A DNA stretch of 64,000 nt from Bacteroides ihuae. Lineage in GTDB: Bacteria > Bacteroidota > Bacteroidia > Bacteroidales > Bacteroidaceae. Location of the stretch: positions 682,001-746,000 of the forward strand of contig NZ_FNVX01000006.1 of the NCBI RefSeq assembly GCF_900104585.1. The letters are read 5' to 3'. Within the stretch, counting starts at the first letter, position 1. Each line of letters opens with the position of its first letter. The notes under the pieces are model-generated. The model did no database searches. It saw nothing but the letters and a program-made list of their open reading frames with translations, and had not been told where the DNA came from. This document shows, piece after piece, positions 26,556 to 34,827 of the stretch. Both the position numbers and the translations under genes were made by a program.

Positions 26556-27923
26556 ATGATGAAGAAAGACAGAGCCAACTTCGGGAGCAAAATGGGCGTA
26601 ATACTTGCTTCTGCGGGATCGGCAGTAGGGTTGGGCAATATATGGAGATTCCCTTATGAAACAGGGAATCATGGAGGTGCTGCTTTTATATTGATTTATT
26701 TAGGATGTATCATCCTCTTAGGCCTCCCTATTATGATAGCCGAGTTTCTTATCGGCAGACATTCACGTGCTAATACAGCAGGTGCATTCCAAATACTGGC
26801 TCCGGGAACTCATTGGCGATGGATAGGGCGCATGGGTGTTTTGGCGGGTCTGTTGATTCTTAGTTATTATTCTGTCGTGGCCGGATGGACACTTGAGTAC
26901 ATTACGGAAGCTGTAAGCAACAGCTTTGCCGGTAAATCACCCAATGATTTTGTCGTTTCTTTTCAAAGCTTCTCTACCAACCCTTGGAGGCCAATCCTTT
27001 GGCTCACCGTATTTCTACTAGCCACTCACTTTATTATAGTAAAAGGTGTCGAAAAAGGCATTGAGAAATCCTCAAAAATAATGATGCCAATGCTATTCAT
27101 ACTCCTTTTAATATTAGTAGCTTGCTCCGTTACCCTTCCGGGAGCAAAAAGAGGGATTGAATTTCTCCTAAAACCTGATTTTAACAAGGTAGACAGCAGT
27201 GTGTTTCTCGGGGCTATGGGACAGGCATTCTTTTCTCTCAGTCTGGGCATGGGTTGTTTATGCACTTATGCGTCTTACTTCAGCAAAGATACCAACTTAA
27301 CGAAAACTGCTTTTAGCGTAGGCATTATTGATACCATTATAGCGATACTTGCTGGATTCATTATTTTCCCGGCAGCTTTCTCTGTTGGCATACAACCTGA
27401 CGCCGGACCAAGTCTAATCTTTATCACGCTACCGAATGTCTTTCAACAAGCGTTTAGTGGCATACCGGCACTAGCTTATCTCTTCTCTGTTCTGTTCTAT
27501 GTACTCCTTGCCGTAGCCGCACTTACCTCTACCATATCATTACATGAAGTGGTCACGGCCTATCTGCATGAAGAGTTTCACTTTACCCGTGGCAAGGCAG
27601 CAAGAATCGTGACAGGTTCTTGCATCTTCTTTGGCATTTTTTGCTCACTCTCCCTCGGAGTAGCAAAAGGCTATACGCTTTTTGGATTGGGACTATTTGA
27701 CCTCTTCGACTTTGTGACAGCTAAGATCATGCTTCCAATCGGAGGATTATTTATCTCTGTATTCACTGGGTGGTACCTCGACAAAAAAATTGTATGGGAA
27801 GAGGTTAGTAATAGCGGTTCGCTACGAATGCCTGCCTATAAGTTATTCATCTTTATACTTAAATTCATCGCTCCAATAGCCATATCGTTCATCTTCATAA
27901 ATGAGCTCGGACTACTGAGATAG
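26556..27923 (+). CDS. Sodium-dependent transporter, neurotransmitter:sodium symporter (SNF) family
   Basis: A 455-residue inner-membrane Na+ symporter of the LeuT/SNF type, which usually carries amino acids. The N-terminus shows the diagnostic block GVILASAGSAVGLGNIWRFPYETGNHGG, with the unwound TM1 sodium/substrate site, and GQAFFSLSLGMGC covers TM6. About 11-12 membrane helices are visible. Substrate cannot be assigned. It is followed by the HhH gene 11 bp downstream. Confidence 0.94.
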   Translation: MMKKDRANFGSKMGVILASAGSAVGLGNIWRFPYETGNHGGAAFILIYLGCIILLGLPIMIAEFLIGRHSRANTAGAFQILAPGTHWRWIGRMGVLAGLLILSYYSVVAGWTLEYITEAVSNSFAGKSPNDFVVSFQSFSTNPWRPILWLTVFLLATHFIIVKGVEKGIEKSSKIMMPMLFILLLILVACSVTLPGAKRGIEFLLKPDFNKVDSSVFLGAMGQAFFSLSLGMGCLCTYASYFSKDTNLTKTAFSVGIIDTIIAILAGFIIFPAAFSVGIQPDAGPSLIFITLPNVFQQAFSGIPALAYLFSVLFYVLLAVAALTSTISLHEVVTAYLHEEFHFTRGKAARIVTGSCIFFGIFCSLSLGVAKGYTLFGLGLFDLFDFVTAKIMLPIGGLFISVFTGWYLDKKIVWEEVSNSGSLRMPAYKLFIFILKFIAPIAISFIFINELGLLR

Positions 27924-27934
27924 GACCAAACAAC

Positions 27935-28837
27935 ATGTGGAAGGATTTTTTCTACTTCTCAGGGCACGAACGCCAGGGAATTATTATACTCATTGTGTGC
28001 ATCGCAATTGTTGTGATATGCACGTTAACTCTAACTCTTTCTGATCACAAAGAAAAAGCGGCCACAAAAGACAATTTCAAGAAAGAGTATGCCGATTTCA
28101 TTCATTCGCTAAAGAAAAGAGACTACAGAACGTTTTACGCGTATGCTCACGATCAGCGACATGAAATTCGCCTAGCCCCCTTTGACCCTAATATGGCCGA
28201 CTCCGCCACGTTTGTTAGCTTAGGATTGCAGCCATGGATGGCACACAACATCATGCGCTATCGAGCTAAAGGTGGAAAGTTTCGCAAACCCGAAGAGTTT
28301 AAAAAAGTATATGGCCTCACAGAAAAACAATACACCTCCCTCCTACCTTATATATATGTAAGTGATACATTCCAGAAGAAAGATACCACCGGAATATTAA
28401 TCAAACGAAATTTTCCTGATTCTCTCAAAGTAATTAAGTATGCAACAGGGACCGTTATCGATCTTAATCTTAGTGATACCACGGAACTGAAAAAGATTCC
28501 CGGCATTGGAGGAGGCATTGCCCGAATGATTGTGAGTTATAGGAAACGGCTTGGCGGATTTTACCGAATAGAGCAATTAAATGAAATTAATCTGAATGTG
28601 GAGAAAGTCAGGCCTTGGTTTCGTATAGGGAACGAACAAACCCGTCGGATAAACCTGAACAGGGCAAGCATAGAACGCCTGAAAGCACATCCATACCTAA
28701 ACTTCTATCAGGCAAAAGTCATTGTGGAACAACGAGAGAAATACGGCCCGTTAAAAAGCTTGAAACAATTGGTACTCTATAGTGAATTCACTCAAAAAGA
28801 TTTCGAACGCATCAGCCATTATATTCGTTTTGAATAA
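27935..28837 (+). CDS. ComEA-like helix-hairpin-helix protein with an N-terminal membrane anchor
   Basis: A 300-residue protein with one membrane helix (about 15-37) and then three helix-hairpin-helix regions: near 88-125 (FDPNMADSATFVSLGLQPWMAHNI), near 175-210 (IDLNLSDTTELKKIPGIGGGIARMIVSYRK) and near 235-270 (INLNRASIERLKAHPYLNF). Such proteins bind DNA in competence systems, but Bacteroidetes members are widespread and uncharacterised. It is co-directional with the symporter. Confidence 0.85.
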   Translation: MWKDFFYFSGHERQGIIILIVCIAIVVICTLTLTLSDHKEKAATKDNFKKEYADFIHSLKKRDYRTFYAYAHDQRHEIRLAPFDPNMADSATFVSLGLQPWMAHNIMRYRAKGGKFRKPEEFKKVYGLTEKQYTSLLPYIYVSDTFQKKDTTGILIKRNFPDSLKVIKYATGTVIDLNLSDTTELKKIPGIGGGIARMIVSYRKRLGGFYRIEQLNEINLNVEKVRPWFRIGNEQTRRINLNRASIERLKAHPYLNFYQAKVIVEQREKYGPLKSLKQLVLYSEFTQKDFERISHYIRFE

Positions 28838-28929
28838 ATTGCTCCGTACAAAAAGAGCATTTCAAACAATAATCCAACGTATTCTTGTCAAGAGTAGATT
28901 CATTGATTATTAAAGCCATTTACCGCTTT

Positions 28930-29580
28930 TCATTGAATAATTCCATCAATCATGTGCACCGTACGATCAGTAATCTGAGCCAAAGCTTCATCATGAGTCA
29001 CAATAACAAACGTTTGCCCAAACTTATTACGCAAGTCAAAGAACAATTGGTGTAGCTCTTCTTTATTACGTGTATCCAAACTGCCCGACGGCTCATCTGC
29101 TAAAATCACTGCAGGATTATTGATCAACGCACGAGCCACTGCCACCCGTTGCTTTTCTCCTCCCGAAAGCTCATTCGGTTTGTGTGAAGCTCGCTCTTTC
29201 AGCCCCATGAAATCTAAAATTTCAGAAGCTCTCGTCAGCGAATCTTTAGTAGATACACCAGCGATGAAAGCAGGAATCATCACATTCTCTATAGCTGTAA
29301 ACTCGGGTAGTAATTGATGAAATTGAAAAACAAAGCCAATGTGACTATTACGAAAGGCTGACAATTCTTTCTGCTTCATCCGGCTAACAATGGTTCCATC
29401 AATGGAAACAAGCCCGGTATCAGGTTCATCAAGTGTACCCATAATCTGAAGCAAAGTTGTTTTACCAGCACCACTGGGACCAACAATACTTACTATCTCT
29501 CCTTTACCAATCTCTACATCAATACCTTTCAGTACTTGCAAAGTTCCAAAGCTTTTGGTAATTCTTTCTAATTTTATCAC
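28930..29580 (-). CDS. LolD-like ABC transporter ATP-binding protein
   Basis: A 216-residue MacB/LolD-type ATPase: Walker [14 protein letters not shown]-loop [14 protein letters not shown], signature [15 protein letters not shown], Walker [13 protein letters not shown]. The [16 protein letters not shown] block is typical of LolD lipoprotein-release ATPases. No permease gene is adjacent, so its LolCE-like partner is elsewhere. It follows the antiporter gene by 22 bp on the same strand. Confidence 0.9.
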   Translation of the reverse strand: MIKLERITKSFGTLQVLKGIDVEIGKGEIVSIVGPSGAGKTTLLQIMGTLDEPDTGLVSIDGTIVSRMKQKELSAFRNSHIGFVFQFHQLLPEFTAIENVMIPAFIAGVSTKDSLTRASEILDFMGLKERASHKPNELSGGEKQRVAVARALINNPAVILADEPSGSLDTRNKEELHQLFFDLRNKFGQTFVIVTHDEALAQITDRTVHMIDGIIQ

Positions 29581-29602
29581 TTTCGCCTATTTAAATTATA
29601 CA

Positions 29603-31735
29603 TCAACTCTTCTTAAACCATTTATAAAACCAGCGGCCCACATTCTCGTATTGTTGCGATTCATTAGGACGACCCAAATCAGAGAAAGAAACCATTTCTT
29701 GGGGATCTCCATACTGGTCGGGAAACAGAAGCATCAAACTATTATTATTAAAATACTTACTAATCTGCACCGGAAGGGTATCAAATAGAGGGTTATAAGA
29801 GATTGAACCCCTACGAGCACTGATGATAACCAACAGATGATCATAATTAACCTCTTTAGTCAACAACAACAGATCATCCCATTCGGCAAACTCAGAATAC
29901 TCTCCTCTCACGCCCTTATGCTGTTTTCTTACATAATCTTCTAGGTAAGGCAACGTATCGGGATGCGCAAAGAAGCATAATCGACATCCTAATTGCCCCG
30001 CCATCCTACAGAGCCTCTCTACCCATTTAAAAAATCCCACCTCATATTCAGCTTTAGCAGGAACCGCCACAATGATGCGTCGTAATGTATTTGCAGGCAT
30101 CAGACACTTTACAATCATCACTTGCCGATGCATACCCTTCAGCAAGTTTACCGTTAAAACACCAAAAAAAGAATCTACCAACGTAGCCTTACGATGCAAT
30201 CCAAGTATCACCTCAGAAGCATTATATTCTTTCAAAGTATGTATGATTCCTGAGGCTATATTCTGGTCGAATCGAGTAATCATATTTACGCTTACATCCG
30301 CTGCTGCAGCTATCGTAGCCGTCTGCTCCAGCATTTTCTTTCCTTGCGTCAAGAGAGCATCAGAAGCATTCCCATCATTTATCACATTTAAGGCCATTAT
30401 TCCATCTTTGCGCTTCGGAGCTTTCATCAATAGTGCCATACTCATCAAGCTTCTAATCGTATCAGGATTAGCCACGGAAATCAAAATGTGCTCCTCTTCC
30501 TTAGGCCTTTCTTCACTCATGCCGCACTCCCCTCCCAAAGCAATCTTCCGAGCAGTATGCTCCGTTACAATAGAGCTAATAATACAAGTAAAAAGTATCA
30601 TCATCACCGTTCCGTTCAATACATCATTGTTGAGTAAAGGCACTCCGGGAGATATTTCTATTTTATTTCCGATCAACACAGCTGCAAGTGTAGCTGCAGC
30701 TTGCGCATTACTTAAGCCAAACATCATGGCGCGCTCATTAGCATGCATCTTGAAGGTTTTTTGAGTCAGCCAAGCCGCAAGCCATTTACTAATAGTCGCA
30801 ACGAGAGTCATCACAAGAGCTACCTTCAAAGCTTCACCTCCAAAGAAAAATGTACGAACATCAATAATCATTCCCACTCCAATCAGAAAATAGGGAATAA
30901 ACAATGCATTGCCCACAAACTCAAGTCTATTCATCAAAGGAGATACATGAGGAACCAATCGATTCAGCACCAGCCCAACCATAAATGCACCCAAAATCCC
31001 TTCAAGTCCAGCTACCTCAAGTAATCCACCACCCAAGAACATCATGGTCAAAACAAAAATAAACTGCACGATGTTATCTTCGTATTTACGGAAGAACCAG
31101 CGACTGATGCGAGGAAAGAAATAAATTATAAAAAAGCCGACAAGCAGCACTTTCACAGTAAGCGACAACCAAAAGAATCCGTCCACAGTCCCCTTGTAAC
31201 CTCCCGCAATAACAGCCAGTATCAAGAGTGCCAAAACAACAGTAATTGCCGTACCGCCAATAGTGATACTTACACTGCGAAGACGCGACAAGCCATATCG
31301 GCTAATAATAGGATAAGCTATCAGCGTATGAGATGCATACATACTTGCCAAAAGAACTGCGGTAGTAACATTGTATCCTAAGAAATAAATACTACTCCAA
31401 ACACCCAAAATCATAGGAATAAGGAAAGTATATATTCCAAAAACAACCCCCTTCACTCGGTTCTTCTTAAAATCCTCCATATCCATCTCCAATCCGGCAA
31501 GGAACATAATATAGTAAAGTCCCACCTTACCGAAAAGCTCAAAACTGCTATCGCGCACAAGGATATTAAATCCATGCTCACCAATAGCTATACCAGCCAA
31601 AATCATACCGATAATATGAGGAATCTTCAACCGACCAAGCAATATCGGTGCGAAGAGAATAATTGTAAGCACTATAAGAAACACCCACGTAGGGTCCGTG
31701 ATAGGAAGCTCAAAATTAAAGTCTAACCACTTCAT
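29603..31735 (-). CDS. CPA2 family cation:proton antiporter with C-terminal stress-protein-like domain
   Basis: A 710-residue membrane protein. About 12-13 helices fill residues 10-410, with the Na+/H+ exchanger landmarks PHIIGMILAGIAIGEHG, GLYYIMFLAGLEMDM and GILGAFMVGLVLNRLV. The C-terminal 280 residues are soluble and resemble tandem universal-stress-protein folds (ILISVANPDTIRSLM, IIVAVPAKAEYEVGF), a common regulatory module. The transported ion is not determined by sequence. Confidence 0.9.
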   Translation of the reverse strand: MKWLDFNFELPITDPTWVFLIVLTIILFAPILLGRLKIPHIIGMILAGIAIGEHGFNILVRDSSFELFGKVGLYYIMFLAGLEMDMEDFKKNRVKGVVFGIYTFLIPMILGVWSSIYFLGYNVTTAVLLASMYASHTLIAYPIISRYGLSRLRSVSITIGGTAITVVLALLILAVIAGGYKGTVDGFFWLSLTVKVLLVGFFIIYFFPRISRWFFRKYEDNIVQFIFVLTMMFLGGGLLEVAGLEGILGAFMVGLVLNRLVPHVSPLMNRLEFVGNALFIPYFLIGVGMIIDVRTFFFGGEALKVALVMTLVATISKWLAAWLTQKTFKMHANERAMMFGLSNAQAAATLAAVLIGNKIEISPGVPLLNNDVLNGTVMMILFTCIISSIVTEHTARKIALGGECGMSEERPKEEEHILISVANPDTIRSLMSMALLMKAPKRKDGIMALNVINDGNASDALLTQGKKMLEQTATIAAAADVSVNMITRFDQNIASGIIHTLKEYNASEVILGLHRKATLVDSFFGVLTVNLLKGMHRQVMIVKCLMPANTLRRIIVAVPAKAEYEVGFFKWVERLCRMAGQLGCRLCFFAHPDTLPYLEDYVRKQHKGVRGEYSEFAEWDDLLLLTKEVNYDHLLVIISARRGSISYNPLFDTLPVQISKYFNNNSLMLLFPDQYGDPQEMVSFSDLGRPNESQQYENVGRWFYKWFKKS

Positions 31736-31871
31736 TGTTTTCCGTTTTTATATTCTTCTGCAAAAGAACAAAAAAGATATCACAAAGACAATGCAATAAG
31801 ACGAAGAAAGTAATTGGATATTTATTATTTAATGACTTAAAAAAACAATGCATAAACAATAGAACATCTCC

Positions 31872-31911
31872 TTATGGATAAATATTCAATAAAATAAGCA
31901 TTTATCCATAA
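31872..31911. repeat. 12-bp inverted repeat upstream of asd
   Basis: TTATGGATAAAT (31872-31883) and ATTTATCCATAA (31900-31911) are perfect arms separated by 16 bases, 81 bp upstream of the asd -7 box. It may be an operator or just AT-rich structure. The rest of the 332-base gap 31736-32067 holds the asd promoter and no gene. Confidence 0.5.
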
Positions 31912-31991
31912 ATAGAACCATTTCACAAGAAAAGAAGACCCAAAAATAATAAATCTCTGCTTATCATAGCTTATAATCTGATGGAATGTTA

Positions 31992-32000
31992 TAATTTTGT
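31992..32000 (+). promoter_or_regulatory. -7 element for asd
   Basis: TAATTTTGT matches TAnnTTTGY and lies within the longest in-frame extension of asd (from 31981), so translation must begin later, at 32068. Confidence 0.6.
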
Positions 32001-32067
32001 AGCCAATTACCTATTCACAAAGAGTAGATTGGATAGGAACAAAATTATTCATATAAAACAAAAGAAG

Positions 32068-33075
32068 ATGAAAGTAGCTATTGTTGGCGTAAGCGGAGCC
32101 GTAGGACAAGAGTTTCTGCGCGTGCTCGATGAGAGAAGTTTCCCGTTGGACGAGTTAGTATTGTTCGGTTCTAAACGTAGTGCCGGAACTAAATACACCT
32201 TTGGCGGTAAACAGATCGAAGTCAAACTTCTGCAACACAACGATGACTTTAAAGGGGTTGATATCGCTTTCACCTCTGCCGGTGCAGGAACATCAAAAGA
32301 ATTTGCCGATACAATTACCAAATATGGAGCCGTAATGATTGACAATTCAAGCGCTTTTCGCATGGATGCCGACATTCCATTGGTTGTTCCGGAAGTAAAT
32401 GCAGCCGACGCAAAAGATCGTCCTCGTGGCATTATTGCTAATCCAAATTGCACCACTATACAAATGGTAGTAGCTTTGAAAGCAATAGAGCAACTCTCAC
32501 ATATCAAAACCGTTCATGTATCTACCTACCAAGCCGCCAGCGGTGCCGGAGCAGCAGCAATGGACGAACTATACGAACAATACCGTCAAGTATTGGCCGG
32601 TGAAGCAGTAACCGTAGAAAAGTTTGCTTACCAGTTGGCCTTCAACCTCATACCTCAAGTAGACGTATTCACAGAAAACGGTTACACCAAGGAAGAGATG
32701 AAGATGTTTAACGAAACACGCAAAATCATGCACTCCGACGTCAAAGTAAGTGCAACCTGTGTACGTGTTCCCGCATTGAGAGCACATTCCGAAAGCATCT
32801 GGATAGAAACAGAGCGTCCGGTATCCATAGAAGAAGCCCGCGAAGCATTTGCCAAAGCAGAAGGCGTGATCCTTCAAGATAACCCTGTCGAAAAAGATTA
32901 CCCAATGCCTCTTTTCATTGCAGGCAAAGACCCCGTATACGTAGGTCGCATCCGCAAGGATCTCTCCAACGAAAACGGACTAACCTTTTGGGTAGTAGGC
33001 GATCAAATCAAAAAAGGAGCCGCACTCAACGCAGTGCAGATTGCAGAATATCTGATTAAAGAGAAGAATATATAA
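32068..33075 (+). CDS. asd: Aspartate-semialdehyde dehydrogenase
   Basis: NADPH-dependent reduction of aspartyl phosphate to the semialdehyde, the branch point to lysine/diaminopimelate, threonine and methionine. The 335-residue protein starts [20 protein letters not shown] (NADP fold). The active-site cysteine lies in [13 protein letters not shown], and [17 protein letters not shown] and [10 protein letters not shown] are further family blocks. The start at 32068 is chosen because a promoter box lies at 31992-32000 and the extra upstream residues match nothing in the family. Confidence 0.97.
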   Translation: MKVAIVGVSGAVGQEFLRVLDERSFPLDELVLFGSKRSAGTKYTFGGKQIEVKLLQHNDDFKGVDIAFTSAGAGTSKEFADTITKYGAVMIDNSSAFRMDADIPLVVPEVNAADAKDRPRGIIANPNCTTIQMVVALKAIEQLSHIKTVHVSTYQAASGAGAAAMDELYEQYRQVLAGEAVTVEKFAYQLAFNLIPQVDVFTENGYTKEEMKMFNETRKIMHSDVKVSATCVRVPALRAHSESIWIETERPVSIEEAREAFAKAEGVILQDNPVEKDYPMPLFIAGKDPVYVGRIRKDLSNENGLTFWVVGDQIKKGAALNAVQIAEYLIKEKNI

Positions 33076-33111
33076 TAGAGAGTTTATTCTCTGATTGTGC
33101 TCTACATATTG

Positions 33112-33153
33112 AAAAGCCTCGCAAAATCGTAAACCGGTTTTTGCGAGGCTTTT
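33112..33153 (+). terminator. Rho-independent terminator after asd
   Basis: 15-bp inverted repeat (33112-33126 and 33139-33153) with GC-rich GCCTCGC core, T tract and 12-base loop, 36 bp past the stop codon. Confidence 0.9.
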
Positions 33154-33211
33154 TGTATATTAATTGTAAATACAGACAAAACACTTTATTAAACGAGAGT
33201 TCATCTAACAC

Positions 33212-33294
33212 AACATGGGGATGTTATTATACAGAACATCCCCAACTTATATCAAAGAACATCCGGATGTTTTATATTATAACATGGGGATGTT
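33212..33294. repeat. Four-copy 23-bp iteron-like repeat array
   Basis: Copies start at 33212, 33235, 33258 and 33281, exactly 23 bp apart. Copies 1 and 4 begin AACATGGGGATGTT, copy 3 is the perfect palindrome AACATCCGGATGTT, and copy 2 is the half form AACATCCCC. The remaining 9 bases of each unit vary. The repeat spacing of about two helical turns suggests side-by-side binding of a dimeric protein. GGGGATGTT of copy 1 can also pair with AACATCCCC of copy 2. The array lies 212 bp before the kinase -7 box. Nothing else is recognised in 33295-33505. Confidence 0.8.
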
Positions 33295-33505
33295 CTTAAA
33301 GGTAATTTTAGCCTTTACAGAAGAGAGAAGCAGCATTCTACCCGTCTCTCCTACACACTTAATTTCGATCTAAGAAAAGTAAAGTCCTCAGCAGTTCTTA
33401 AAAATATATTCTTACCCTTTTCTCTATAGGTCGATAGAATCACACGATTTGTACAAAATTCAAAGAACAATTTATTATTTTAGCAAATACTATAGAAAAA
33501 AACTA

Positions 33506-33514
33506 TATATTTGT
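33506..33514 (+). promoter_or_regulatory. -7 element for the first BadF-type kinase gene
   Basis: TATATTTGT matches TAnnTTTGY, 24 bp before the ATG. No convincing -33 box is present, which would fit an activator-dependent promoter. Confidence 0.55.
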
Positions 33515-33538
33515 ATCGGAATAAAATACATCTAGGGA

Positions 33539-34387
33539 ATGAAACTTATTGCAGAAAGCGGTTCTACGAGGACAGAATGGGCATTAATTGAAGATAATCA
33601 TCTTATACAACGTGTCTTTACAGAAGGGTTGAATCCTTTTTTTCAAACCCGAAGAGAGATTAGTCGAAGTGTCAGACTGGGCTTACCTGAATCTTTTTTT
33701 AGAAAAAAACTGGAACAAGTTTACTTCTATGGCGCAGGATGCACTTCGAATGAGAAAAAAAACATCTTAGGAGCATCGTTAGTCGCTCAATTCAAGACTC
33801 CCATACAAGTAGAAAGCGATCTACTTGCTGCTGCCCGTGGATTATTTAAAGATGAAGCTGGAATAGCCTGCATTTTGGGAACAGGTTCAAACTCATGCTT
33901 TTATGATGGGAAAATTATTGCAAAAAATGTAAAAGCTGCTGGATATATTTTAGGAGATGAAGGTAGTGGCGCTGTACTTGGGAAAATTTTTTTATCAGAT
34001 GCTCTCAAAGGGCTAGCACCTAAAGATATTACGAACGATTTTTATGAAAAATTCCGTATCAATGCCAATGATGTAATGGAATCGGTTTATAACCGTCCAT
34101 TTCCTAATCGTTTCTTAGCCACCATCTCCTATTTCTTGGCAGATTATTTAGACAACGATTATGTCTACAGCCTACTTACAGAAAATTTACGCAACTTCTT
34201 CACACGTAGCGTATGCCAGTACGATTACAAAAACTACCCTATTCGTTTTGTAGGCTCAGTAGCACATACTTATTCCGAAGTATTATGCGATATAGCTCAC
34301 GAATTCAACATAGAGCTTGGAGTCATCGAGGAAACACCGATGTCTGGACTTATAGAGTTTCATTCAATGAACATTGAAGAAGCCTAA
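33539..34387 (+). CDS. BadF/BadG/BcrA/BcrD-type sugar kinase-like protein, paralogue 1
   Basis: A 282-residue ASKHA-fold protein related to N-acetylglucosamine/N-acetylmuramic acid kinases. Shared blocks with paralogue 2 (58356-59186) include VYFYGAGC, LLAAARGL, GTGSNSC and LGDEGSGAVLGK plus PFPNRFLA. The phosphate-1 motif is altered: AESGSTRTEW (5-14) against ADSGSTKTDW in paralogue 2, so the metal-binding Asp and the Lys are Glu and Arg. It precedes the SusC/SusD pair and has its own promoter. It may be a kinase of different specificity or a sugar sensor; both are inference. Confidence 0.82.
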   Translation: MKLIAESGSTRTEWALIEDNHLIQRVFTEGLNPFFQTRREISRSVRLGLPESFFRKKLEQVYFYGAGCTSNEKKNILGASLVAQFKTPIQVESDLLAAARGLFKDEAGIACILGTGSNSCFYDGKIIAKNVKAAGYILGDEGSGAVLGKIFLSDALKGLAPKDITNDFYEKFRINANDVMESVYNRPFPNRFLATISYFLADYLDNDYVYSLLTENLRNFFTRSVCQYDYKNYPIRFVGSVAHTYSEVLCDIAHEFNIELGVIEETPMSGLIEFHSMNIEEA

Positions 34388-34517
34388 GTACAGCAAAAAG
34401 CACAAAACCATTTCTTCCTATAACCAGGTAAACGAATACATCTATTAATTTCAAAGCTCTTTATGCATATAGATACCTAAAAATATATCTATAAATATAA
34501 AATAATGCAAAAAATAG

Positions 34518-34548
34518 TTCTTGATATAAAAACTATTTATATATTTGC
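34518..34548 (+). promoter_or_regulatory. Promoter for the SusC/SusD operon
   Basis: TTCTTGAT (34518-34525), 14 bp, then -7 TATATTTGC (34540-34548). The same element with the same 14-bp spacer stands before the NamZ gene at 40107-40137. The leader to the susC ATG is about 270 nt and contains a TCTGG/CCAGA hairpin with a TAAA loop (34646-34659) and a short reading frame. Confidence 0.65.
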
Positions 34549-34721
34549 TAAGACAATACTTTTTAGAAGTCTTGTCCCTTTGTTGATCGCACAGATTAAT
34601 CTCTTAAAACAACCTAACCAAAACAATATTTAAGCAGACTCAGATTCTGGTAAACCAGAGATAGAGCAATTTAGTAAATGCTATCAATAAGAAAAAAGAG
34701 ATAATATAATACTTATAGCCT

Positions 34722-34805
34722 ATGATGAAGAAACAAGATTACCGAGGGATAAAGTTTTATCCAAACATTTCAGAAATCTCTATTACCTTAAAAAAAATTA
34801 TCTAA
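34722..34805 (+). CDS. Possible 27-codon leader reading frame upstream of susC
   Basis: ATG at 34722 opens a 27-residue frame beginning MMKKQDYRGIKFYPNISE and stops 22 bases before the SusC start. A purine-rich AAAAAAGAG lies about 22 bases upstream. No homologous family is recognised. It could be a regulatory leader peptide, but a chance frame is as likely. Confidence 0.2.
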   Translation: MMKKQDYRGIKFYPNISEISITLKKII

Positions 34806-34827
34806 CAACTAAAATCATCAGTCTCAT

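Noticed and set aside
30072..30764. Long plus-strand frame of 230 codons inside the antiporter gene
   Set aside because: It is antisense to well-conserved antiporter coding sequence and has no recognisable domain.
31981..32067. N-terminal extension of Asd
   Set aside because: A promoter -7 box lies inside it (31992-32000) and Asd proteins start at the MKVAIVG-type strand.
33212..33294. Regular repeats that could be taken for a short CRISPR array
   Set aside because: The conserved part is only 14 bases, the varying part 9 bases, and no cas gene is near. The symmetric core fits a protein-binding site better.
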